Source: JAVVHE01 sp032249695
Lineage (GTDB): Bacteria > Pseudomonadota > Alphaproteobacteria > Sphingomonadales > Sphingomonadaceae
Assembly (NCBI GenBank): GCA_032249695.1
Contig: JAVVHE010000031.1
Span: 1-13,651, forward strand
Direction of reading: 5' to 3'
Length of the DNA stretch: 13,651 bases
Shown: positions 6,104-13,630 of the stretch, piece by piece
How the letters are laid out: each line of letters starts with the position of its first letter
Position numbering within the stretch: the stretch's first letter is position 1
The notes under the pieces: generated by a model
Seen by the model: the letters and a program-made list of their open reading frames with translations, nothing else
What the model was told of the DNA's origin: nothing
Database searches by the model: none
Translations under genes and position numbers: made by a program

Positions 6104-7432
6104 ATGACCACCGACAACCGCATCGCCGGCCTTCGCGCCCAGGAAATCCTCGATTCGCGCGGCAACCCCACGTTGACGGTCGCGGTCAGGCTCGAAAGCG
6201 GCTTGGAGGCGTCCGCCTCGGTCCCGTCGGGCGCGTCAACTGGCGCGAACGAGGCGGTCGAGCTGCGAGACGGCGACCCGGCTCGCTACGGCGGGAAGGG
6301 CGTATTGACCACGGTGGCGAACGTCGAGGGCGAGATCGCCGCCGGGCTGTTCGGCTGCGACGTTCGCGATCAGGCCGCGATCGATCGGCGGATGATCGAC
6401 CTCGACGGGACGCCCAACAAGGCCAGGTTGGGCGGGAACGCCATCCTGGGCGTTTCGATGGCGGTTGCACGCGCGGCGGCGCAAGTCGAAGGCTTGCCGG
6501 TTTACGCCTCGCTCAACGGAGTCCTCGCGAAACTCCTGCCGATGCCGGCGATGAACGTGCTCAACGGCGGCAAGCACGCCGACAGCGGCCTCGATTTTCA
6601 GGAGTTCATGATTGTGCCGGTCGGCGCACCGAGCTTCGCCGAAGCCATGCGCTATGGCGCGGAGACCTATGCCGCGCTTCGGGAGCTGCTCCACGATCGC
6701 GGATTGAAGACGTCAGTGGGCGATGAAGGCGGCTTCGCGCCTGCACTGGAGCATGACGGCAACGAGGCGGCTTGCAAGCTGATCATCGAGGCGATCGAAC
6801 GCGCCGGCTATCGGCCCGGGCCCGATGTCGCGATCGCGCTCGATCCCGCCGCCTCCTCTTTCGGCGCGAACGGCCGATACGACCTCGCCCGCTCGGGGGA
6901 GGGCGAGCTGGATCGGTCGGCGCTGCTCGCGCTCTATGAGCGCTGGGTCGCTGCCTATCCGATCGTGTCTATTGAGGATGGGTTCGCCGAGGACGATTGG
7001 CAGGGCTTCATCGACCATACCGCTGCGCAAGGCGACCGCATTCAGATCGTCGGCGACGACATCACCGTCACCAACCCGCGCTTTATCCGGGAGGCGATCG
7101 AGCGCCAGGCGATGAACGCGGTTCTCATAAAGCTCAACCAGATCGGCACCGTCACCGAAGCGATCGAAGCGGTGAAACTGTGCCAGCAAACCGGCTGGGG
7201 AACGATGGTGTCGCATCGCTCGGGCGAGACGGTGGATTCCTTCATCGCCGACTTCGCGGTCGCACTCGGCGCTGGCCAGATCAAGTCCGGCGCGCCGTGC
7301 CGGGGCGAGCGGCTCGCGAAATATAACCGGCTGATCGAAATCGAGCGAGGGCTTGGAACGCGCGCCGAGTTCACCAACCCGTTCGCGCATAGAAGTTCGC
7401 GGGCGAACGATTCCGGCGGATCACCGCGTTGA
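6104..7432 (+). CDS. eno: Enolase (probably a second, fluoride-operon copy)
   Basis: The 442-residue enzyme makes phosphoenolpyruvate from 2-phosphoglycerate and is the classic target of fluoride, which binds with Mg2+ and phosphate. Catalytic and metal residues are all kept: the SGAST loop (42-46), His158 in HAD, Glu167, VGDEGGFAP (205-213) with Glu208, Asp247 in ALDPAAS, Glu291 in SIEDG, Asp318 in VGDD, Lys343 in IKLNQIGT, SHRSGET (370-376) and Lys406 in AKYN. It departs from the housekeeping type at some spots: HADS rather than HADN at 158-161, ALDPAASSF for the usual ALDxAAxEF, and GAPCRGERLAKYN near 397-408. A 20-residue tail after AEF ends in SSRANDSGGSPR. GGAG at 6090-6093 precedes ATG 6104. 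Its stop overlaps the next start. Altered fluoride sensitivity is plausible but unproven. Confidence 0.95.
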   Translation: MTTDNRIAGLRAQEILDSRGNPTLTVAVRLESGLEASASVPSGASTGANEAVELRDGDPARYGGKGVLTTVANVEGEIAAGLFGCDVRDQAAIDRRMIDLDGTPNKARLGGNAILGVSMAVARAAAQVEGLPVYASLNGVLAKLLPMPAMNVLNGGKHADSGLDFQEFMIVPVGAPSFAEAMRYGAETYAALRELLHDRGLKTSVGDEGGFAPALEHDGNEAACKLIIEAIERAGYRPGPDVAIALDPAASSFGANGRYDLARSGEGELDRSALLALYERWVAAYPIVSIEDGFAEDDWQGFIDHTAAQGDRIQIVGDDITVTNPRFIREAIERQAMNAVLIKLNQIGTVTEAIEAVKLCQQTGWGTMVSHRSGETVDSFIADFAVALGAGQIKSGAPCRGERLAKYNRLIEIERGLGTRAEFTNPFAHRSSRANDSGGSPR

Positions 7433-8655
7433 GCGCCGGGGCTCTTCCCTCCCCTTCGCCAAGCGTCGAGCCTCCCGCCCGGGAGCGCCGGACCGCGCTC
7501 CGGTTCGTGCTGCTGGTCGGCATCCTCAGCTTCTTCGCGGATTTCACCTATGAAGGCGCGCGCGGCGTCATCGGCCCCTATCTCGCCCTCCTGGGCGCGA
7601 GCGCCACGATTATCGGGATCGTCACCGGCTTCGGCGAGCTGGTCGGCTACGGCTTGCGCTTGGTGTCCGGACGCCTCGCCGACGCGACCCGGCAGTTCTG
7701 GCCGATCACGATCGTCGGCTACGTCCTGCAGATGAGCGTGGTGCCGCTGCTCGCCTTCACGACCGGCTGGCCCGCGGCGGCGGCGCTGGTGATCTTGGAG
7801 CGGGTCGGCAAGGCTATCCGCAATCCCCCGCGAGACGTCATGCTCTCCTACGCCGCGCGTCAGGCCGGGGGTTACGGTTGGGCGTTCGGGGTCCATGAAG
7901 CGATGGATCAGTTCGGCGCGATGGTCGGGCCGCTGCTGGTCGCCGCCGTGCTCGCGCACCGCGGCAGCTATGCCGACGCCTTCGGCGTTCTCGCGATCCC
8001 GGCCGCGATCAACATCGTCCTGGTCCTGGTGGCCCGCCGGCTGTTTCCCGATCCGCGCGCGCTCGACACCGAGGCCGAAGGCGCGGTGGCGGCGAGAGGG
8101 TTCCCGCGGCGCTTCTGGATCTATCTCGCGGGCGCCTGCCTGGTCGCGGCAGGATTCGCGGACTATCCGCTGATCGCCTATCATTTCAGCCACGATAGCG
8201 TCGTGCCGGGGACGTGGATCGCGATCTTCTACGCAGTCGCGATGGGGGTGAGCGGCAGCGGGTCGCTGCTGTTCGGCCGCCTCTTCGATCGGTTTGGCTT
8301 CCCGGTCCTGATCGGCCTAACCCTCGTTTCAGCCGCGTTCGCGCCGCTGGTATTCCTTGGCGGATTCTGGACGGCGCTGATCGGCGCCGCCTTGTGGGGC
8401 CTCGGGATGGGCGTCCATGAGTCGATCATCCCGGCCGCGGTCGCGCCGATGGTGCCGGCCGAGCGCCGCGCCTCGGCTTTCGGTCTGTTCACGGCGGGCT
8501 ATGGCGTCTTCTGGTTCCTCGGCAGCGCCGCGATCGGGATCATCTATGATCATTCAGTTGCGGCCGTGATCGTCTTTTGCGTGGTGACGGAGCTGCTCGC
8601 GATCCCCCCCTTCCTCTGGGTCGCGCGGGCGCAAGCCCAGGGAGCATCGGCATGA
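7429..8655 (+). CDS. MFS family transporter
   Basis: The 408-residue product is a 12-helix major facilitator protein, with hydrophobic segments in two halves joined by a charged loop around residues 203-226. Near the N-terminus SFFADFTYEGARGVIGPYL (35-53) and the loop between helices 2 and 3, SGRLADATRQFWP (80-92), match the family's G-x-L-x-D-R type loop. Substrate cannot be told from sequence. Start: TTG at 7429 overlaps the enolase stop (TTGA), with GGCGGA at 7415-7420 eight bases upstream; no ATG or GTG lies further upstream in this frame, and the next in-frame candidates fall in helix 1. It ends with an ATGA overlap to the histidine phosphatase. A role in efflux during fluoride stress is guesswork. 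Confidence 0.85.
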   Translation: MSAGALPSPSPSVEPPARERRTALRFVLLVGILSFFADFTYEGARGVIGPYLALLGASATIIGIVTGFGELVGYGLRLVSGRLADATRQFWPITIVGYVLQMSVVPLLAFTTGWPAAAALVILERVGKAIRNPPRDVMLSYAARQAGGYGWAFGVHEAMDQFGAMVGPLLVAAVLAHRGSYADAFGVLAIPAAINIVLVLVARRLFPDPRALDTEAEGAVAARGFPRRFWIYLAGACLVAAGFADYPLIAYHFSHDSVVPGTWIAIFYAVAMGVSGSGSLLFGRLFDRFGFPVLIGLTLVSAAFAPLVFLGGFWTALIGAALWGLGMGVHESIIPAAVAPMVPAERRASAFGLFTAGYGVFWFLGSAAIGIIYDHSVAAVIVFCVVTELLAIPPFLWVARAQAQGASA

Positions 8656-9257
8656 GCGCCTTTCCTCTCGCCTATCTGGTGCGGCACGGCGAGACGGCGT
8701 GGAGCCTGTCCGGCCAGCATACCGGCCGCGCCGACATCCCGCTGACGCCGGCCGGCGAGCAAGCAGCCCTGGGGCTCCGGCCACGGCTCGCCGCAGTCTC
8801 CGTCGCGGCCATCTGGTCGAGCCCCTCGCAGCGGGCGCGGCGCACGGGCGAGCTGGCCGGGTTCGGCGACCGGGTCGAGGTCAAGCCCGATCTCGCCGAG
8901 TGGGACTATGGCGACTATGAGGGACTCACCACCAGGGAAATATGCGCCGAGCGTGGGGACTGGCGCCTTTTCCGCGACGGCTGCCCTGGTGGTGAGACCG
9001 CGTCTGAGATGGCCGCGCGCGTCGATCGGGCGATCGCGGAAGTGCGCGCCCTCGACGCCAACGTGCTGATCTTCTCCAGCTCGCACGTCATGCGCGTGCT
9101 CGCCGCTCGCTGGCTCGGGCTGCCGCCCGAGCGCGGCGCGTCGTTCGTGCTGGAGACGGCGAGCATCAGCGTTCTCGGCTATGAGCACGATCTTACCGAG
9201 CCAGTGATCCGGCGCTGGAACGTGGCGGGCGATGCCATTGAGGAAGCAAGCAGATGA
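8652..9257 (+). CDS. Histidine phosphatase family protein (SHB17/ribazole-phosphatase-like)
   Basis: The 201-residue product belongs to the phosphohistidine phosphatase superfamily. It has the nucleophile motif LVRHGETAWS (9-18, His12), GQHTGRADIPLT (21-32), SSPSQRARRTGE (56-67), the acid region EWDYGDYEG (83-91) and the second histidine in SSSHVMRV (142-149, His145). The signature RHGETxWSxSGQHTGxxDxPLT is close to yeast SHB17 (sedoheptulose-1,7-bisphosphatase) and to cobalamin-pathway ribazole phosphatases. It lacks the mutase insert, so it should be a phosphatase rather than a true mutase; substrate is unproven. ATG 8652 overlaps the MFS stop, with GGGAG at 8640-8644; the further ATG-less upstream frame is inside the MFS gene. 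It overlaps the cation transporter by 4 bases. Confidence 0.85.
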   Translation: MSAFPLAYLVRHGETAWSLSGQHTGRADIPLTPAGEQAALGLRPRLAAVSVAAIWSSPSQRARRTGELAGFGDRVEVKPDLAEWDYGDYEGLTTREICAERGDWRLFRDGCPGGETASEMAARVDRAIAEVRALDANVLIFSSSHVMRVLAARWLGLPPERGASFVLETASISVLGYEHDLTEPVIRRWNVAGDAIEEASR

Positions 9258-9844
9258 TCCTGAATGCCCCTGGGCTACGCCGAATCGTGCTTGCGGTCGC
9301 CCTGCTCAACCTCGCCTATTTCGGCGTTGAATTTGCGGTGGCGACGGCGATCGGATCGGTATCTCTATTTGCCGACAGCGTGGATTTTCTTGAGGACGCG
9401 GCGGTCAATCTCCTGATCTTCGCCGCGCTGGGCTGGCGTCCGCGAGCGCGCGCGAGGCTCGGGATGGTTATGTCGGCAATTCTACTCGCCCCGGCTATCG
9501 CCTTTCTCTGGACGCTATGGCGCAAGTTCGAGGCGCCGGTCGCGCCTGACGCTGTTCCGCTGTCGATCACAGGTCTGGGCGCGCTGGCGGTCAACCTGCT
9601 CTGCGCCTTTCTGCTGGCGCGCTGTCGCCACCACGGCGGCAGCCTTACCCGTGCGGCGTTCCTGTCTGCCCGTAACGACGCCCTCGCCAATGTCGGGATT
9701 ATCGCGGCCGGGCTTATCACCTTCGCCGCGCCGTCGATCTGGCCGGACGTGATCGTCGGCGTCGCGATCGCATGGATGAATCTGGACGCCGCGCGCGAGG
9801 TTTGGACCGCCGCGCGCGACGAGCACCGTGAAGCGGGAGCGTAG
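9254..9844 (+). CDS. Short CDF-type cation transporter (no C-terminal domain)
   Basis: The 196-residue membrane protein matches the membrane domain of cation diffusion facilitators. TM2 holds SLFADSVDFLEDAAVNLL (37-54), with acidic residues Asp41, Asp44 and Asp48 at the metal-site positions. TM5 holds LSARNDALANVGIIAAG (137-153), with Asp142 matching the Asp of the usual HxxxD. A His of the standard zinc site is absent, so zinc preference cannot be assumed. The cytoplasmic dimerising domain of typical CDFs (about 300 residues) is missing; this small subtype occurs in many alphaproteobacteria. The ATG at 9254 overlaps the preceding stop and AGGAAG (9240-9245) is a good ribosome site. It would move a divalent metal out by proton exchange; link to fluoride is speculative (fluoride acts through Mg, Al or Be). 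Confidence 0.75.
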   Translation: MILNAPGLRRIVLAVALLNLAYFGVEFAVATAIGSVSLFADSVDFLEDAAVNLLIFAALGWRPRARARLGMVMSAILLAPAIAFLWTLWRKFEAPVAPDAVPLSITGLGALAVNLLCAFLLARCRHHGGSLTRAAFLSARNDALANVGIIAAGLITFAAPSIWPDVIVGVAIAWMNLDAAREVWTAARDEHREAGA

Positions 9845-9850
9845 AACGGC

Positions 9851-10651
9851 ATGGGTTCGCTGATTCATCCGATCATTCTCGGCATCGGCGAGGGCCTGAC
9901 CGAGTTCATTCCCGTCTCCTCGACCGGCCACCTGATCCTGACCGAAGCGTTGCTCGGCGGCGGCGGACCCCAGGCTGCGGTCCTCGACGTGGTGATCCAG
10001 GTCGGCGCGATCCTGGCGGTCTGCTGGCTCTACCGCGCGCGGCTCTGGACCGTGGCGACGGGCTTGGGGTCCGATCCGGGCGCGCGCCGCTTCACCGGCA
10101 ATGTCCTTCTCGCGTTCCTTCCCGCGCTGGTGGTGGGAGCGCTGGCGCACGACTTCATCAAGCGCGTGCTGTTTTCGCGCTGGGTGGTCGCTGTGAGCCT
10201 CATTGTGGGTGGCATCGCGATCCTCGCCATTGAGCGCCTCGCCAGGGTCCGCGCGCCCGCGCACGACGTGGAGGAGTTGTCGCCGGAACTGGCGTTCGGC
10301 GTCGGGGTCTGCCAGCTCCTCTCCCTGATCCCCGGGGTCTCTCGCTCGGGCGCGACGATCATGGGCGGCGTGGCGCTCGGCATCGACCGCAAGACCGCCG
10401 CTGAGTTTTCCTTCTTCCTCGCCATCCCGACGATGTTCGGCGCAGCCGCGCTCGACCTGTTCAAAAACCGGTCGCTGCTGTCGGTCCATGACGCGGCCGC
10501 GATCGGCGTTGGGCTGGTCACCTCGTTCATCGTGGCGATGATCGTGGTCCGATGGCTGGTCAGCTTCGTCTCGCGCCACGGATTTGCGGTGTTCGGCTGG
10601 TATCGCATCCTCGCCGGCGTGACCGCGCTTGTTCTGTTAGGACGGGCATGA
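9851..10651 (+). CDS. uppP: Undecaprenyl-diphosphatase (BacA family)
   Basis: The 266-residue integral membrane enzyme dephosphorylates undecaprenyl pyrophosphate to recycle the lipid carrier for peptidoglycan. Marks are GIGEGLTEFIPVSSTGHL (11-28), with catalytic Glu14 and Glu18 and the Ser pair, and LIPGVSRSGATI (159-170) with the catalytic Arg165. Length is normal. Start at ATG 9851 is 6 bases after the previous stop, with GGGAG at 9835-9839. It ends in an ATGA overlap with a PAP2 gene, a second membrane phosphatase superfamily that includes enzymes of the same reaction. UppP overexpression is linked to bacitracin resistance. In this operon it is probably an extra copy that compensates for fluoride inhibition of phosphatase steps; that is inference. 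Confidence 0.92.
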   Translation: MGSLIHPIILGIGEGLTEFIPVSSTGHLILTEALLGGGGPQAAVLDVVIQVGAILAVCWLYRARLWTVATGLGSDPGARRFTGNVLLAFLPALVVGALAHDFIKRVLFSRWVVAVSLIVGGIAILAIERLARVRAPAHDVEELSPELAFGVGVCQLLSLIPGVSRSGATIMGGVALGIDRKTAAEFSFFLAIPTMFGAAALDLFKNRSLLSVHDAAAIGVGLVTSFIVAMIVVRWLVSFVSRHGFAVFGWYRILAGVTALVLLGRA

Positions 10652-11358
10652 GCGGGCCTGAGACCGTGACGGGAAGCCTGCGGCGCTCGCCATTCATCCG
10701 GCGCGAGGGTCGGCTGATCCTGTCCTTCGTGGCGGTCGCCATTGCCTTGTTCCTGGTCGCCCTGCTCGGATCGGAGATCGCGGAAGGCGAAACTTCGGCC
10801 TTCGACCGATGGGCGCTCCTTGCGTTGCGCCGGCCGGACGACTTGGCGGCGCCGATCGGACCGGCGTGGCTCAAACCGGCGATGGTCGACATTACCGCGC
10901 TTGGCGGTGTGACGGCGCTCACCTTACTTACGCTGCTGGTGATCGGGTTCCTGCTGACGAAGAGGAGCTACACGGCCGCGATCCTGATCGCGTGCGCAAC
11001 CATCTCCGGAACGCTGGTCGGGCAGGTGCTCAAACATGCCTTCGGTCGCCAGCGCCCGACGATTGTTCCGCGTCTGGTTGAGATACACACGCTTAGCTAT
11101 CCGAGCGGGCACGCGCTCAACTCGGCGGTGATCTATCTGACGCTCGGGGCCATCCTGGCGCGCACCGAGGCACAGCTACGAACGCGCGTCTATGTGCTGA
11201 CCGCGTCGATGACGGTGGCGCTCCTGATCGGCATCTCCCGCGTCTATGCCGGCGTCCATTGGCCGACCGACGTGCTGGCGGGTTGGGCGGTCGGAGCGGG
11301 CTGGGCGCTTCTTTGGTGGGCCATCTCCTTCAAGTTCCGGCCGAAGCGGGACGCCTAG
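10648..11358 (+). CDS. PAP2 superfamily membrane phosphatase
   Basis: The 236-residue product has about six hydrophobic segments (25-42, 85-104, 108-124, 156-170, 183-196 and 208-226). It carries the full three-part PAP2 signature: KHAFGRQRP (129-137), PSGH (152-155) with the catalytic His, and SRVYAGVHWPTD (197-208) with the nucleophile-relay His. The site faces the periplasm in relatives, acting on phosphatidate, phosphatidylglycerophosphate or undecaprenyl pyrophosphate. Directly after UppP, undecaprenyl pyrophosphate is a fair guess but not shown. Start: ATGA overlap with uppP. It is the last plus-strand gene; its TAG stop lies in a CTAG shared with the stop of the convergent EamA gene, so no terminator lies between them. 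Confidence 0.92.
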   Translation: MSGPETVTGSLRRSPFIRREGRLILSFVAVAIALFLVALLGSEIAEGETSAFDRWALLALRRPDDLAAPIGPAWLKPAMVDITALGGVTALTLLTLLVIGFLLTKRSYTAAILIACATISGTLVGQVLKHAFGRQRPTIVPRLVEIHTLSYPSGHALNSAVIYLTLGAILARTEAQLRTRVYVLTASMTVALLIGISRVYAGVHWPTDVLAGWAVGAGWALLWWAISFKFRPKRDA

Positions 11359-11789
11359 CCCAAGGCAACCAGCACCGCGCCGGCCGCGATCAGGGCCACA
11401 CCCAGCCAGTTCGGCGCGGAGAGGCGCTCGCCGAGAAAGATCGCCCCGAAAATGGCGACCAGCACCACCGAGAGCTTGTCGACCGGCGCGACCCGCGCCG
11501 CTTCCCCGAGCTTGAGCGCCCGGAAGTAGCAGAGCCACGAACCGCCGGTCGCAAGACCGGAGAGAATCAGGAAAAGATAGCTTCGTCCCGACACCGACCC
11601 GAGCGCCTGCCATTGGCCCGTGCCGACCACGATCGCCGTGAGCGCTAGAAAGATGACGACGGTGCGGACGAGAGTCGCGAAATCCGAGCTGACGTTTACC
11701 ACCCCGACTTTGGCGAAGATCGCGGTCAGCGCGGCGAAGGCCGCCGACGCGAGCGCCCAGAGTTGCCACGAGGAAGCGAACGCGCGCAT
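11355..11789 (-). CDS. EamA/DMT-type transporter, half-size
   Basis: The 144-residue membrane protein has about five hydrophobic helices: WQLWALASAAFAALTAIFAK (8-27), ATLVRTVVIFLALTAIVVG (38-56), SYLFLILSGLATGGSWLCYF (70-89), LSVVLVAIFGAIFLGERL (106-123) and WLGVALIAAGAVLVALG (128-144). The pattern, and the final motif FLGERLSAPNWLGVALIAAG, fit a single EamA repeat. EamA transporters usually have two repeats (about 300 residues), so this one should work as a dimer. Substrate unknown. It starts at 11789, only 2 bases after the stop of the hydrolase gene (minus strand), so the two form a probable unit. A longer in-frame ORF upstream to 12227 lies inside that hydrolase gene and is not used. Convergent with the fluoride operon and probably not part of it. 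Confidence 0.85.
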   Translation of the reverse strand: MRAFASSWQLWALASAAFAALTAIFAKVGVVNVSSDFATLVRTVVIFLALTAIVVGTGQWQALGSVSGRSYLFLILSGLATGGSWLCYFRALKLGEAARVAPVDKLSVVLVAIFGAIFLGERLSAPNWLGVALIAAGAVLVALG

Positions 11790-11791
11790 CG

Positions 11792-13480
11792 TCACTTCGC
11801 CCTCGGCTGATGGGCGTCGTCGACATCCAGCCCGGCGGTGCGGCCGGCAAATCCCGCGGTGTCGAGATAGCGCGCCCTCCCGACCGTCTGGTAGTTCAGA
11901 ATCGTCCGGAGCCCGTTCGAGGCAGGCGAAGAAGCCCGGCGCTGGCGGGCGAAGCGTGGCACCTTTCCACCCGGCATGGCTTCCGCCAGAACCCGCCCGG
12001 CGAGGTGGCCGCGAGCCGGCGGCGCGAGCCCGAGCAGCGCCATGATCGTGCGGCCGAAATCGGCGTTGCTGACTGGCGCGGCATCGACGAAGCCGCGGCG
12101 GAAATCGGGGCCGATCGCGGCGGTGAAATTGAGCGTGTCGCCGCGTCCGAAATTGCCGTGCATTCCCTGCCCCTGCTGGAGATTGGTGTCGGCGATCTCG
12201 GTCTGACAGTTGGCCGGAACGACGCATCCGCTGGCTGCGGAGCGAAAGTTCACCACGATCGAGGGCGTCGGCGTCGCCGCGCTCCCTTTCAGCCCGATCG
12301 CCGAAAGCGGGAGCGTGCCCGGGATTGGCCCCAGCGCATCGTCCACGAAGATACCGCTCACATAATCCTGCGCGAGCAGCGCCGCGACCACGCGGCGCGC
12401 GAGCGCGCGATGCTTGTCGGGCAGGTAGAGCAGGTCCGACCCGCCATTGGCCGCCACGACGATCGCCGGGTGCGCCGGGTCGGGGCCGAGCAGCGCGTTC
12501 CCGCGGCTCGGGTGCGCTCCGGGCGCGACAGGCGCGTTCTTCGCCTCGGGATCGAACAGCGGCATTCGGAGCGCCGTCGCGAGGTCGAGCGCGAGAAATC
12601 CGGGCGGGAGCAGGCCGGCGGGGACGTTGGGATAGCGTTCGCGCGCGGCAGGGCTTGGTCGGCTATCCTTGGCAATGGTGGAGAAGCCGTGATCGGAGGT
12701 TACTATGATGTCGGTCGTGTCAGCCAGGCCGAGCCGGTCGAGTGCGGCCCGCAGTTGGGCGAGGTCGCCATCTGCGTTGCGGATGGCGGCCATCGTCGAT
12801 GGCCCATTGATGCCGGGCACAAGACTATTGAGGCTGTCGCCCTGATTGTGCTGCGTCCCGTCGGGATCGCGCGACCAGAAAATCATCGCGAACGGCCGCC
12901 CTCTCGCCTTCAACATCGGCAGCACGACCCGGGTCGCCGCGTCGGTGAGCCAGTCCTGCTGGACCCGGTTGGGCATTGTCGTTCCCGGCGTGGTTGCGTC
13001 GCCAGACTTGCCGTTCTCGCCGCGCCCGGGCGCCGCGACAGGCAGCCCGGCGTCGCGCAAAACGGCGCTTACCGCCGACGCGAGCGGGATGCCGCTCGCG
13101 CTCCCGGTCGCGTCATCGAGGATGATTGTGGTTCGGCCATCGCGGGCGAGATGATCCTGGATCAGCACCGGGCCGAGCTTGCCGGTCGAGGCCGTGCCGT
13201 AGCCCGCGCGCCTGGCCGCCTCCAGCACCGTCGGTTCGCCCAGGTAATTGCCGCCGAAATCGGCGTCCATTTCGGCCAGCACGGCGTCGTTCTCGAGAAA
13301 CGGGGTGACGCTTCCCTTTGCGCTCGCGACCGGCCGGACGGTGTAAATCGTGTTGCTGAAGTCGCCGGTGTCGCCGAGCTGGTGCCCGGTCGCAAGCGCG
13401 GATGCGTTGGCGGTCGTGAACGTCGGGAAGACGGAATGGCTGTTCGGGAAGTTGACGCCATCATCGCGCAGGTGGGTCAT
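11792..13480 (-). CDS. Alkaline-phosphatase-superfamily hydrolase (type I phosphodiesterase/NPP-like), 5' end lost
   Basis: From the first available ATG (13480) the product has 562 residues. It resembles secreted phosphodiesterases of the alkaline phosphatase superfamily. Metal-site and catalytic regions seen are FPTFTTANASALATGH (18-33; Thr22 fits the nucleophile by the PTxT pattern), SRDPDGTQH (203-211), TSDHGFS (261-267) and QGMHGNFG (438-445, His441). The family's N-terminal motif with the first metal-binding Asp (FVADG) lies just upstream in the same frame, at about 13531-13546, but no ATG, GTG or TTG is found between there and a TAA at 13631-13633. The 562-residue form therefore lacks that Asp and any signal peptide and is probably inactive as a phosphatase. 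It is best read as a disrupted gene; a sequencing error is the alternative. Confidence 0.7.
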   Translation of the reverse strand: MTHLRDDGVNFPNSHSVFPTFTTANASALATGHQLGDTGDFSNTIYTVRPVASAKGSVTPFLENDAVLAEMDADFGGNYLGEPTVLEAARRAGYGTASTGKLGPVLIQDHLARDGRTTIILDDATGSASGIPLASAVSAVLRDAGLPVAAPGRGENGKSGDATTPGTTMPNRVQQDWLTDAATRVVLPMLKARGRPFAMIFWSRDPDGTQHNQGDSLNSLVPGINGPSTMAAIRNADGDLAQLRAALDRLGLADTTDIIVTSDHGFSTIAKDSRPSPAARERYPNVPAGLLPPGFLALDLATALRMPLFDPEAKNAPVAPGAHPSRGNALLGPDPAHPAIVVAANGGSDLLYLPDKHRALARRVVAALLAQDYVSGIFVDDALGPIPGTLPLSAIGLKGSAATPTPSIVVNFRSAASGCVVPANCQTEIADTNLQQGQGMHGNFGRGDTLNFTAAIGPDFRRGFVDAAPVSNADFGRTIMALLGLAPPARGHLAGRVLAEAMPGGKVPRFARQRRASSPASNGLRTILNYQTVGRARYLDTAGFAGRTAGLDVDDAHQPRAK

Positions 13481-13630
13481 TGCCGGCGCGGTCCCCGCGT
13501 CAACGATCCGGCCGCGCAGCCCATCCGCGACGAACAGGATAATGTTGTGCGGCCCGCGCGACTGTGATGGCGCGCGGGCCTGGCCGGGGGTGGCGATGAC
13601 CTGCCCCCGTCGAGTGGACCGGGTTGAATG
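13481..13630 (-). pseudogene. N-terminal coding remnant of the hydrolase without a start codon
   Basis: Reading minus strand in frame with the hydrolase, codons give VIATPGQARAPSQSRG followed by PHNIILFVADGLRGRIVDAG and TAPAM, then the 13480 Met. NIILFVADG is the standard first strand and metal-binding Asp of this superfamily. Homologues place a signal peptide before it; instead the frame meets TAA at 13631-13633, with no ATG/GTG/TTG in between. The other two minus frames show no start in the window either. This implies that the 5' end was replaced or shifted. The last 21 bases of the window (13631-13651) hold no recognisable gene. Confidence 0.6.

Noticed and set aside
7042..8193. Minus-strand open frame of 383 codons opposite enolase and MFS
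   Set aside because: Polar, Arg/Asp/Gln-rich product that mirrors the opposite coding strand; the enolase and MFS calls are strong.
8652..9257. Second phosphoglycerate mutase
   Set aside because: It shares the RHGE fold but lacks the GpmA signature segments (FTGW, ERDYGALTG, WRRSY) present in 5461-6087; a phosphatase fits better.
11810..13567. Plus-strand open frame of 585 codons opposite the hydrolase
   Set aside because: Arg/Gly/Ala-rich, no domain; the minus strand carries the alkaline-phosphatase motifs in correct order.
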